Shown in pieces: positions 1-7,561 of a DNA stretch of 11,576 bases. The position numbers and the translations under genes are program-made. The notes below the pieces were generated by a model, which saw nothing but the letters and a program-made list of their open reading frames with translations, searched no databases and had not been told where the DNA came from. Origin of the DNA: CAYYYP01 sp964475985 (GTDB lineage Bacteria; Bdellovibrionota; UBA1018; CAYHWW01); contig CAYYYP010000069.1 of the NCBI GenBank assembly GCA_964475985.1, positions 1 through 11,576 on the forward strand, written 5' to 3'. Position 1 is the first letter of the stretch, and each line of letters starts with the position of its first letter.

Positions 1-1318
1 ATAGTGCCTCTAAGGCTTTTAGTTCGCGATCGTTGCGACTTTTTTCGAGTTCAATCATCTGACGATGGGCTTCAATAACAAGTGAGCTCGAGACAAGTCC
101 TCGAGTAGAGAGCGCTTCCACCCTGTGATGACGTTTCTCAAGAGAAGCTGCGGGCATGGCGTCTTCTGCTAATGTTTCTACGGCAGAACGATAGACGCGT
201 ACTTTTTCGGCACGCTCGTGAGCATCTTCTTCCTTCAGGAGTTCAATATACCCTTCCGTTGAAGCGATGCCTTTAGCGGCGTAAGCTTTTCCAGCTCCAT
301 TGAGATTAAGAACGGGCAAGGAAAGATTCAGCTGAAAACCGAAGAGTTGGGATTGAATGCCACCATAGTTTTGCAGTTGAATCATGGGACCGACTTTAAA
401 TTCGGGCCAGGCGCTGCTTTTTGCCAGATCAAGATCTGCTAGAGAAAGTTCATGATCGGCAACAAGTCGACCTAGCCGAGGAGAGGGAAGATCTTTTGTT
501 GCATTCTCTGCGATCGCAGGCCAACGTGCAGGGGCGCTTGGTAAGAAGCTTTGTATTTCCTTTAAACCATGCCCTGTGGCGATGTGAAAATAATGCTCAA
601 TTTCTCGTTCTTCTTGAACTAGGGCTGATTGCTTCACTTTGGTGTCTGATCTCGCCATCTCAAATGTAGCAAGGCCCACTTCCTGTTCTGGTGTTAGCCG
701 AGGCCTTGTTCGGTACTGTGCAATGAGTTTTGAAAATGTATTGATGGCTTCTTGCAGATAGGATTTTTCTTTCTCGATTTGTTTCAATCGATAAAGTCTT
801 AGTACGGTTTGAATCGTTACTTCTGTTTGTGCTTGCGTCACATCGGCTTCAGATTGCCGGCCACGAGCCTCAGCTTGACGAACACGCGCTGATCTTTTCC
901 CGCCCCATTCAATGGGTTGCACGACTGAGATTTGAGTCTGCATCTGTTGATCGCCCAAGGTCTTTCCATAGACTGATTGCGCTTCAAATTCAGGGTTTGG
1001 AATTTGCTTTGCTACGCCTGGAAGTGCCTGAGCTTGACTTGCTGCAAGCCTTGCCCGCTTGACGTCAGGATGATTTTCCCGAGCACAGGTTAGGATGTCT
1101 TGCACTGTGGCGGGCAGTGGGCACTCGGGGTGGCTGCCGTGAACGTGGCCTAATCCCTCTTCGCCTGTATGCGCCTGATGGGTAAGGTTCTCGGCATATG
1201 CTTCTACGGTAAAAGCAAGAATAAGAAAGACTGGGAGCGGCAAGAGGTACGAAAAGCGTTGCCGTATCCCGATGCTTAAAAATTTAATTTTTTGAAAATA
1301 AAAGAGATTCCAAACCAT
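1..1318 (-). CDS. czcC: CzcC-like TolC-family outer-membrane efflux protein (3' end beyond window)
   Basis: One frame stays open from an ATG at 1318 to the window edge (439 codons, C-terminus missing). Family role: the outer-membrane channel of a CzcCBA/CusCBA-type RND heavy-metal exporter. The N-terminus has a long signal peptide whose hydrophobic core (about residues 24-41, YLLPLPVFLILAF) ends at a probable AYA/E cleavage site. A short His-rich stretch follows (residues 47-66, several His and one Cys). The rest is typical of CzcC: QDILTCARENHPDVKRA, then IPNPEFEAQS, then VVQPIEWGGKR, long amphipathic helices, and a second half-repeat with FGFQLNLSLPVLNLNGAG. GGAG lies 5 bases before the ATG. 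The gene follows a small Cys/His-rich exported protein, the order seen in czcI-czcC operons. CusC or another metal-specific TolC paralogue cannot be excluded. Substrate is inferred from the neighbours. Confidence 0.86.
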   Translation of the reverse strand, partial: MVWNLFYFQKIKFLSIGIRQRFSYLLPLPVFLILAFTVEAYAENLTHQAHTGEEGLGHVHGSHPECPLPATVQDILTCARENHPDVKRARLAASQAQALPGVAKQIPNPEFEAQSVYGKTLGDQQMQTQISVVQPIEWGGKRSARVRQAEARGRQSEADVTQAQTEVTIQTVLRLYRLKQIEKEKSYLQEAINTFSKLIAQYRTRPRLTPEQEVGLATFEMARSDTKVKQSALVQEEREIEHYFHIATGHGLKEIQSFLPSAPARWPAIAENATKDLPSPRLGRLVADHELSLADLDLAKSSAWPEFKVGPMIQLQNYGGIQSQLFGFQLNLSLPVLNLNGAGKAYAAKGIASTEGYIELLKEEDAHERAEKVRVYRSAVETLAEDAMPAASLEKRHHRVEALSTRGLVSSSLVIEAHRQMIELEKSRNDRELKALEAL

Positions 1319-1331
1319 CTAAGCTCCAAGA

Positions 1332-1365
1332 GTTGAGCCACTGAGGCAATGCTCAGCGGCTCAAC
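1332..1365 (-). repeat. Strong stem-loop just upstream of the czcC-like start
   Basis: Arms 1332-1345 and 1352-1365 (14 bases each) are complementary except at 1340/1357. In the minus-strand transcript that position is a G-U pair, so the RNA stem is continuous with a 6-base loop; on the plus strand it would be an A-C mismatch. This favours action in minus-strand RNA. The stem ends 13 bases before the czcC-like ATG, leaving the GGAG site free. No U-run follows, so it is not a classical intrinsic terminator. It could be an intercistronic stabiliser or attenuator, or a DNA operator. Confidence 0.6.
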
Positions 1366-1475
1366 GATATTATGATTTCGCCAAGTCTTTAGAAGAGAAG
1401 GCGTATTGAAAACACAAGCCATCCAGACTAGCGCTGGTCAATGTGAATAAAACTGACCAAGAGAAGTCTGTTGCG

Positions 1476-1898
1476 CTATGCGCGAGGGGGCCTGATCGGG
1501 TTGGAAACAAAAGAGCCAAAATAAGAGGTATTATTTGGCCACAAAAACTTTTCTTTAACTTGTGGAACTACAAAAGCGTGAGATGAGCCTACCGTGAAAG
1601 GGCAGTGCCCTAAATGACAATGGGTGCAAGTTTTAGATGCATCTCCGCTATTGCAGTCATCACAATGAGAAATTAGGTGGCTGCGATCGTCTCCAGAGAT
1701 ACCGTCACTTGCATTAGAAATCGACTGCACTTGGTTTGGCGCGGCGCGCAAGGATTGATTTTGAATGCCTTCAGATAGAAACTCGGCACCACTATCAAGG
1801 GTGTTCAAAAAGCAGATTGAAATTAACAATAAAGCGAGCAGCCGATGCATATTCATGAGTTTATAATGGATCGGAATAAAGTTGTCATCTATTAACAT
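1476..1898 (-). CDS. Small exported Cys/His-rich protein, CzcI/CopL-like (metal resistance accessory)
   Basis: A 140-residue ORF. A signal-peptide core lies at residues 18-31 (HRLLALLLISICFLNT). Residues 74-99 hold a dense Cys/His cluster (HCDDC, then CTHCHLGHC), and the C-terminus ends NPIRPPRA. A signal peptide, a Cys/His cluster and a terminal RPPR-like tail recall small periplasmic proteins encoded ahead of czc/cop operons (CzcI, CopL/DUF2946-like). This is resemblance by eye. The metal-binding potential is visible; a regulatory or chaperone role is inferred. The ATG at 1898 has AGGAA 9 bases upstream. Internal ATGs at 1856 (M15) and 1850 (M17) would give a more normal signal-peptide N-region, so the start is uncertain. 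It lies 51 bases after the 1950-3329 gene and 157 before czcC, probably in one operon. Confidence 0.72.
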   Translation of the reverse strand: MLIDDNFIPIHYKLMNMHRLLALLLISICFLNTLDSGAEFLSEGIQNQSLRAAPNQVQSISNASDGISGDDRSHLISHCDDCNSGDASKTCTHCHLGHCPFTVGSSHAFVVPQVKEKFLWPNNTSYFGSFVSNPIRPPRA

Positions 1899-1949
1899 GG
1901 GAAAAAATTCCTATTAAGTAGACATCTGCGGTGAAAGCGCAATCACGTA

Positions 1950-3329
1950 TTACCGCGAAGGAGTGCAAGACGCTGCACGAATCAAGGTTCGAGCTTCTGA
2001 AATTCGATTTTGGGGTAAAAACTCAATCAATTCCCCTAGGACCGATTGGCAATTACAAATTTGAGCTGAACTAGTCGTACACCGGCCAAACCATCTTTGC
2101 ACTATCGCTTGGCTAGATTCTGTCATATTTTCATAGGTAACTTCTACAGAAACTCCTGGAGGCGGAGATGTTGCTAGAGCGATTTGCGCGCGATCTGCGC
2201 GCCATTCGTGATTGAGAACATTTCTTTCGTCCCGACTATTTCGGGCCATTTCGGCCAAGTCTCTTTCGTGAAGCCCAATATCCTCTCTAGAAAACCGTCC
2301 ACTTCTTGAGTGTCGATTGTAACGCTCCATGCTTCTTTCGCATGCTTGTGAAGAACCCGACTCGTAACCAGCGGGAGCAGTATAAGTGCAGTTCCCTTGT
2401 ATTTCCGCCTCCATTTCGTCCAACCTTTCCATATATGTCATATAGTCGGTCAATGAATCAGATTGAAAAGTCTCGCCTCTGCTCGCAGTAATTTCTGCAG
2501 CTTGGCGTGAAGTAGCCGAACTGCTGGTGCTCCTATCCGGTGCAATTGAAGTTGAACGTAAGCTTCCAAGCAATGCCGAACCGGTGCTCTCTCTCAATGA
2601 ATCACCAGAGGGTCGGTCGTCCCCTAAGCAAGAGCTTGTGATTGCTGCTCGTGGTAGTTCTCTTTCATTGCGGGAGGTCACAGATCCAAACGCACCTCGA
2701 GGGATTTCAAAAAAAGTTACTCCTTCTGAACTAAAATGTCTGTTGTTCCGCCTATCCACTGGAAATAAGTAGGATACTGCGGGTACGTAGGAACCACCAC
2801 ATCGTGGCCGATTTTGAGCCTCTGTAATAGCAGAGTAAAGGCGCATTGACCCTGTTAGAATAGTTTTCTGAATCAAGCCGTCCAAAATTTCCATGAGTGT
2901 CGCTAATCCAGATTCAGTTTGAATAAGATCAAGGCTGATTTGCAGATGAGCGCCAGCGCAGTCATGAATTAATCTCATCCCATTTTGTGGAAGGCCAAGC
3001 AGTCGACCCGCACTCGGAAGACCTACAAAAGTAATATCTTGTAAAAGCCCCCTTAAGGCGGGCTCACCACAGATAAGAGAGGCTTCAGCTCGATTGCGAT
3101 TCGCGCCCCCAGGGCAGTGCGCGTTGATATAAGACTCGAACCGCTGAGGAAATTCTCTTACCGCAAGTCCGATAGGAGCTGAGCTTCCAATACTCCGGCT
3201 TATACTATCTAGTCTGCAGCGAATGCCTTGATCCGCACACCAGTCCGCTTTGCCCTGTTTCAAAAAAAGACTCGAGATTCCTATAAAAAAATACACAAGT
3301 ATGCGAGCAATTCGGGCATGGATGCGCAT
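1950..3329 (-). CDS. Secreted cysteine-rich protein of unknown function
   Basis: I do not recognise a family. The product is about 459 residues with an N-terminal signal peptide (hydrophobic ILVYFFIGISSLFL, likely cleavage after GKA and before DWC). It carries 13 cysteines, suggesting disulfide-bonded folding in the periplasm or outside. The N-terminal half (to about residue 210) looks globular. A Ser/Arg/Thr-rich low-complexity linker spans roughly 235-295. A charged, probably helical segment follows (about 296-380), then a Cys-containing tail (CTTSSAQICNC). A TTG at 3332 immediately precedes the ATG at 3329; AGGGG lies 6 and 9 bases upstream of them respectively, and I prefer the ATG. It sits between the Zn/Cd ATPase and the Czc-like genes on the same strand, with its own putative promoter. 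A metal-related role is only suggested by position. Confidence 0.8.
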   Translation of the reverse strand: MRIHARIARILVYFFIGISSLFLKQGKADWCADQGIRCRLDSISRSIGSSAPIGLAVREFPQRFESYINAHCPGGANRNRAEASLICGEPALRGLLQDITFVGLPSAGRLLGLPQNGMRLIHDCAGAHLQISLDLIQTESGLATLMEILDGLIQKTILTGSMRLYSAITEAQNRPRCGGSYVPAVSYLFPVDRRNNRHFSSEGVTFFEIPRGAFGSVTSRNERELPRAAITSSCLGDDRPSGDSLRESTGSALLGSLRSTSIAPDRSTSSSATSRQAAEITASRGETFQSDSLTDYMTYMERLDEMEAEIQGNCTYTAPAGYESGSSQACERSMERYNRHSRSGRFSREDIGLHERDLAEMARNSRDERNVLNHEWRADRAQIALATSPPPGVSVEVTYENMTESSQAIVQRWFGRCTTSSAQICNCQSVLGELIEFLPQNRISEARTLIRAASCTPSR

Positions 3330-3346
3330 CAATGGATTCCCCTAAC

Positions 3347-3375
3347 TTAATAGGATAAGATAGGCATGTACTAAA
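3347..3375 (-). promoter_or_regulatory. Candidate sigma70-type promoter for the 1950-3329 gene
   Basis: On the minus strand TTTAGT (3370-3375) and TATTAA (3347-3352) are separated by 17 bases, about 20 bases before the start codon. Matches to consensus are 3/6 and 4/6. Two inverted repeats overlap the site, as operators often do. Confidence 0.35.
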
Positions 3376-3403
3376 ATCTATAGATCAAAAATGCCTATAG
3401 ATT
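3361..3403. repeat. Two interleaved inverted repeats (possible operator)
   Basis: AATCTATAG (3375-3383) pairs perfectly with CTATAGATT (3395-3403) across 11 bases. TAGGCAT (3361-3367) pairs perfectly with ATGCCTA (3391-3397). The arms interlock, so only one stem can form at a time in RNA. They surround the putative -35 element of the downstream gene and lie 28-70 bases after the ATPase stop. There is no GC-rich stem or long T-run, so an operator is a better fit than a terminator. Confidence 0.45.
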
Positions 3404-3430
3404 CGGCCTGATTTCACCAATAAATTCAAT

Positions 3431-5560
3431 TTACCGAAGCAGCCGTAGTGAATTGGCAATCACAAGCAACGTTGCGCCCGTATCCGCAGCAATCGCAAGC
3501 CAAAGACTAGTGTGGCCTGAAATTGACAGACCAAGAAACAAAAGTTTTGTTGTCAGGGCAAACGCTGTATTGAACCAAATCACGCGTAAGGTTTTTTTCC
3601 CCATTATGATGGCATCTGCGATTCCCAAGAGTTGATCCTGCATGAGAGTGACATCTGAAGTTTCAATGGCGGTATCAGTTCCTGACGCTCCCATGGCAAT
3701 ACCTAAATTTGCGCTTGCCATTGCAGGCGCGTCATTGATGCCATCGCCAATCATCGCAACTGAACCGTAACGATCCTTTAATTCTTTAATTTTAAGAACC
3801 TTATCACTTGGCAGAAGGTCACCAAAAGCTTCATCAATGCCCACTTGTTTTGAAATTGCATCGACGGTGCGCTGATTATCGCCGCTGAGCATGACGACGC
3901 TCTGAATGCCCGCAGAATGTAGAGCTAGGATTGCTTGCTTTGCCTCTGTTCGAATGGCGTCTCCCAAGCCAAGCACTCCCATCACTTGGCCCGTGCAACC
4001 CGCATGGGGTCGATGTCCAACGATCACAACTGATTGTGCTTGATCTTCGATGGAGGCAAGAAGGGCTTCAAGGTCGGTTGAGCAGACGGCATTGTCATGA
4101 GCAAACTTGTGATTTCCAACGAAATAAAAATGATCATCAATGACGGCCTCGGCCCCGCGGCCACTGGTGGATTGGTATCCAATACTTTGAGTCACTGTAA
4201 GCTTTCGTGCAATTGCTTCACTCACCACGGCTCGTGCCAGAGGATGCGTCGAATGCATATCAATCGAAGCGGCGATTGAGAGGATCTGGTCTTCTGTATG
4301 GCCGTTCATGGAATAAATTTTAAGAATCTTAGGGACGCCCTCTGTAATGGTTCCTGTTTTATCGACAGCAAGTGCTTTGAGTTTACCAATGGCCTCAAGG
4401 CCCGCACCACCTTTGATGAGGACACCTCGTTTTGCCATTGCAGTGAGCCCTGAGACAATTGATACAGGTGTGGCAATCACCAAAGCACAGGGGCATGCAA
4501 TGACGAGCATAACCAAAGCGCGATAAATCCAAGTGGACCAATCACCATTAAAAAAAATAGGTGGAATCAAAAGAATACCAACGGCAAGTGCGAGCACAAA
4601 TGGTGTATAGTAAGTTGCAAACTTATCCACAAAACGTTGGGTCGGGGCTTTTTGCTTTTGAGCTTCTTCGATCAATCGAATAATTTGGGAAAGTTTTGTG
4701 TGTTGAGAGTCTTGAGTGACTTTGACCTCAATTGAACCCTCTTCATTGACGGTTCCGGCCAACACTTTGTCCCCGATTGATTTTTCGACAGGCAAAGATT
4801 CACCGGTGATGGGGGCTTGATTTATAGAGGCCCTTCCAAAGGTGACGATCCCGTCGAGCGGAATTCTTGCTCCGGACCTCACAAGTAGCACATCATCGAC
4901 AGCTACTTGATCTATCGGTACTTCTGAATACTCAGGTGTAGAGTTCGCCTTGACGAGAGCCATTTCGGGAACAAGCTTTAGAAGTGATTGTATTGATTTT
5001 CGTGCCCGCTCAAGACTAAAGCTTTCCAAAAGTTCGGCAAATGCGAAAAGAAAGACGACGGCAGAGGCTTCAGAAAATTCTCCAATTGCAAGGGCCCCCA
5101 CGGTTGCAATCATCATAAGAACGTTCATATCGAGAGTGAAAGTTTTTAGTGCACGAAATGCCTTCGGCGCAATGAGTGCGCCACCTAAGAGAATTGAAAA
5201 AAGGTAAATTCCTTTCTGTACGCTTTCTGTAATCAAATCAAAAAAACCTAAACCAAGGCCAGTTACCAATAAAAATCCGGATGTTAAAACCAGGAAACTG
5301 CGGCGATTGAATTTCGATATAGTTTTACCTGACGCCTCTGCCTCATCGACAGAAACACCGGTAGAATTAATTTTTTTAATAATTTCCTGACGTGAAACTT
5401 TTGAGTCATGGGTGATCACAATTTGAGCACTTACAAGATTTGGCTCAACTGCAGAAATTCCATTTAGAGATAAAAGTGCCTTTTTTATAGCTGCAGTTTC
5501 ATCCCCGCAATCCATGCCGCTGACTTTAACGATTGTTTTCTGTAATTCTGTTGTTTCCAT
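3431..5560 (-). CDS. zntA: Zn2+/Cd2+/Pb2+-exporting P1B-2-type ATPase (ZntA/CadA family)
   Basis: Complete heavy-metal P-type ATPase of 709 residues from the ATG at 5560; in-frame GTG (5566) and TTG (5569) lie just upstream and no good Shine-Dalgarno site decides among them. Residues about 8-70 form one HMA domain with GMDCGDE, a single Cys rather than CxxC. The actuator loop has TGES (about 252). TM6 carries CPCALVIATPVS (CPC about 356-358), the phosphorylation loop has DKTGT (D about 400), then the HP motif (THPLA, about 438), GDGINDAP (about 605), and a last membrane segment with ADTGATLLV. CPC followed by SxP-like spacing and the TM8 DxG are the family signature of Zn/Cd/Pb export rather than Cu (CPCALGLATP). 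It acts in the inner membrane, pumping metal to the periplasm, where the neighbouring Czc-like system could expel it. ATP drives transport. Confidence 0.95.
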   Translation of the reverse strand: METTELQKTIVKVSGMDCGDETAAIKKALLSLNGISAVEPNLVSAQIVITHDSKVSRQEIIKKINSTGVSVDEAEASGKTISKFNRRSFLVLTSGFLLVTGLGLGFFDLITESVQKGIYLFSILLGGALIAPKAFRALKTFTLDMNVLMMIATVGALAIGEFSEASAVVFLFAFAELLESFSLERARKSIQSLLKLVPEMALVKANSTPEYSEVPIDQVAVDDVLLVRSGARIPLDGIVTFGRASINQAPITGESLPVEKSIGDKVLAGTVNEEGSIEVKVTQDSQHTKLSQIIRLIEEAQKQKAPTQRFVDKFATYYTPFVLALAVGILLIPPIFFNGDWSTWIYRALVMLVIACPCALVIATPVSIVSGLTAMAKRGVLIKGGAGLEAIGKLKALAVDKTGTITEGVPKILKIYSMNGHTEDQILSIAASIDMHSTHPLARAVVSEAIARKLTVTQSIGYQSTSGRGAEAVIDDHFYFVGNHKFAHDNAVCSTDLEALLASIEDQAQSVVIVGHRPHAGCTGQVMGVLGLGDAIRTEAKQAILALHSAGIQSVVMLSGDNQRTVDAISKQVGIDEAFGDLLPSDKVLKIKELKDRYGSVAMIGDGINDAPAMASANLGIAMGASGTDTAIETSDVTLMQDQLLGIADAIIMGKKTLRVIWFNTAFALTTKLLFLGLSISGHTSLWLAIAADTGATLLVIANSLRLLR

Positions 5561-5648
5561 AACCACCAAATCTATCTATCGGAATTTAAGGACTCAAAAT
5601 ATTTTGGACACAGAGCGCCAATCGTCACAATTTATGAAATCGGTTGTT

Positions 5649-5659
5649 CAGAGTCTCTG
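5649..5659. repeat. 11-base palindrome CAGAGTCTCTG in the ATPase leader
   Basis: A perfect 5-base-arm palindrome about 90 bases before the ATPase start and about 80 bases downstream of the candidate -10. It could be a metalloregulator half-site pair, but arms this short occur by chance. Confidence 0.2.
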
Positions 5660-5747
5660 TATCCGCGGGTTAGTACCACTTAATTAGGGTGAGCCAGATC
5701 GTAGCATTACGCTGCTGGCGTTCAAATTTAATCGATCAATATCTTTC

Positions 5748-5775
5748 ATCGTAAATTTCTATATAAAATTGTCAA
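5748..5775 (-). promoter_or_regulatory. Candidate promoter for the Zn/Cd ATPase
   Basis: On the minus strand a perfect TTGACA (5770-5775) is followed after 16 bases by TACGAT (5748-5753, 4/6). It lies 20 bases downstream of the kinase stop and about 190 bases before the ATPase ATG, giving an untranslated leader of roughly 180 bases. I see no known riboswitch in the leader. The 16-base spacing does not match the long spacer of MerR-family (ZntR-type) promoters. Confidence 0.4.
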
Positions 5776-5794
5776 AGAACGGTACGCATCATCT

Positions 5795-7561
5795 TCAGGA
5801 AACAATACGCCGATGGGCATCCCCATCGTAGGAGTCATTAGCCTCAAATGGCGGGATGAACAGCCATGGTGGCATTTTACCGTGAGTTCCTGAATCGGAA
5901 TTGGCTATGTGGCTACCGCTCGCAAGGAACACGTTCTTAAATCCAAGGTTCCTAATTTTGGGAATAAGTAAACTTCCTGAAATACCGTCACCAAGATTTT
6001 CGTCGATGAATACCAGTGCCTGTTTTTCTAAAATTGCTGACCCATCATTGATGAAGGAATTATAATCAGGAAAACTCACGAAATCGATGCCATGGGATGT
6101 GGCAGAAATCTCCCAGGTATCACGAATCATGACATCATCATCAATTAACACGTACTTGTTTAAAACAGATTTTATTCCAGCCGACTGCACATGAATTGGA
6201 AGTCGCAATGTCACAGCGGTTTCAACATTAATTTCTGATTTAATAGTTACCGTTCCACCGTAGGATTCAATCGTTTTAAAAGCATGGAACACACCAAGTC
6301 CGTGTCCCTTTGCTCCACTAAAGGAGAGCGGTGTAGTTCCAAGTTTTGCAAGAAAATCTTCACTTATCCCTTTACCAGTATCTCTCACAATAAGCTCAAG
6401 ACCACTTTTTTGGGCGGCAACATCTACCCAGATGCTTCCCTGCTGTGTAACAGCTTCGATTGAATTCGAAATAAGATTAGAAACAATGCGTTGAAGTTGT
6501 GAGAGATCGCCACTGACCACAAAATCATCGCTGTTATTTGTATATTCAAGATGAAATTCGATAAATTTATCTTTACCAATGGCAGTTTTCTTTTCCTCGA
6601 TCAAAAGCTCGAGAGCAGAAACGATACCTTTGGTCGACATCTTTGATGAGGTGTTACTTATGATTTCAAAAGACTTACCTGCTCCGTCAGCAACAGCTCT
6701 GATAAAATCCCCAGACAATAAATCCTGAGAAATATCATCCATGCGGCGTAAGGCATGTTGAATGAGATTTTTCTTTTTCGTATCTACACCGCCTACTTCT
6801 CCAAGTAATACCTGCAGAGTTGATAGCGGAGAACGAATATCGTGAGCCACTTGTGACGATAACCAGAGGAGTTTTTCTTTTTGCTTGATGTCATCTTGTA
6901 CCAAAAGCAACTCCGACTCTTTCCTCTTGAGGTCGTCAAGGCGTCGGTACACCTGATCTAGCTCGTCAATGCCATCATGGTAATCATTTCCAAATTCAGT
7001 CGAGGATGCAGAAAATAGTTTGCCGGGAAGCGCTTCAATTGGCCGAATGAGCCTTTGGGCAAAAGCCGCAACCTCGTTCCGAATGAGGGGTAACAAAATT
7101 ATAGCCAAGATCCCGGTAAGAATTAAGAGGTAAAAGAAAGGCATTAGCGAAAGCGGCTTCTGCAGAATGAGATTTCCCAAATTCGTTTGATCTGCCCCGA
7201 TTAAGGGATATTTTTTTGAGAAAATAATTTTTCCATTTTTGATGGAAAGCAAAGTTCCCTCTGGAGCAGTGTTGCCAGAATTTACAATGACTTCCCCTGT
7301 TGAATCAGAAACTATCGCTGTGGCCACAGTGCCACTTTCTGTCAGTGAACCTAGAAGTTTTCGAATTTGAAAACCATCCCCCACTTGAACGCTCTGGGAG
7401 AGATTTTGATGAATCGATCTAAAAACGGAATTCAAATTTGTAGAAACTTCACAAGCAAGAAAAATTCCGAATGCCAAAAACAGCACCCCGCTAAAAAGGC
7501 CCAGTATTTTAAGTGTTGCCTTAAAGCTGTGAACGCTTGCGAGTTGGGCAATGGATTTCAC
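5795..7561 (-). CDS. Membrane hybrid histidine kinase with C-terminal receiver domain
   Basis: 588 residues. TM1 (about 17-36) and TM2 (about 138-160) flank an extracytoplasmic sensor of about 100 residues, which has a Cache/PAS-like run (AIVSDSTGEVIVNSG) but is not securely assignable. A linker with a short coiled coil leads to HisKA (AHDIRSPLS, H240). The ATPase domain shows the N-box (NLISNSIEA, about 362-370), G1 (RDTGKG, about 393) and G2 (GAKGHGLG, about 416). A receiver follows (about 469-575) with the acidic pocket LIDDD (474-476), likely phosphoacceptor D520 (FIDENLG) and LASG (about 547-550). The usual K-P is replaced by P-P (FIPPF, 568-572), so phosphorelay through this domain may be altered. 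The GTG start at 7561 has GAGG 5 bases upstream and overlaps the stop of the HExxH gene by 4 bases. No separate response regulator is nearby. Confidence 0.93.
   Translation of the reverse strand: MKSIAQLASVHSFKATLKILGLFSGVLFLAFGIFLACEVSTNLNSVFRSIHQNLSQSVQVGDGFQIRKLLGSLTESGTVATAIVSDSTGEVIVNSGNTAPEGTLLSIKNGKIIFSKKYPLIGADQTNLGNLILQKPLSLMPFFYLLILTGILAIILLPLIRNEVAAFAQRLIRPIEALPGKLFSASSTEFGNDYHDGIDELDQVYRRLDDLKRKESELLLVQDDIKQKEKLLWLSSQVAHDIRSPLSTLQVLLGEVGGVDTKKKNLIQHALRRMDDISQDLLSGDFIRAVADGAGKSFEIISNTSSKMSTKGIVSALELLIEEKKTAIGKDKFIEFHLEYTNNSDDFVVSGDLSQLQRIVSNLISNSIEAVTQQGSIWVDVAAQKSGLELIVRDTGKGISEDFLAKLGTTPLSFSGAKGHGLGVFHAFKTIESYGGTVTIKSEINVETAVTLRLPIHVQSAGIKSVLNKYVLIDDDVMIRDTWEISATSHGIDFVSFPDYNSFINDGSAILEKQALVFIDENLGDGISGSLLIPKIRNLGFKNVFLASGSHIANSDSGTHGKMPPWLFIPPFEANDSYDGDAHRRIVS

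Noticed and set aside
421..1062. Plus-strand ORFs opposite the CzcC-like gene
   Set aside because: They lie inside a well-supported TolC-family gene on the other strand and show no recognisable motifs.
1276..1422. 48-codon minus-strand ORF starting MACVFNTPS between the czcI-like and czcC-like genes
   Set aside because: It has no ribosome site and runs through the stem-loop and into the czcC start in another frame; it looks like chance.
2930..3040. Resemblance of ICGEPALRGLL...LIHDCAGAHL to the ComEC GL-x-H...SG-x-HL motif in the secreted Cys-rich protein
   Set aside because: Only a few residues agree, the expected glycine-histidine spacing is off, and there are no membrane segments.
5695..5760. 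21-codon minus-strand ORF MKDIDRLNLN... in the ATPase leader
   Set aside because: Its ATG lies inside the candidate -10 with no ribosome site, so it cannot be translated from that promoter as drawn.
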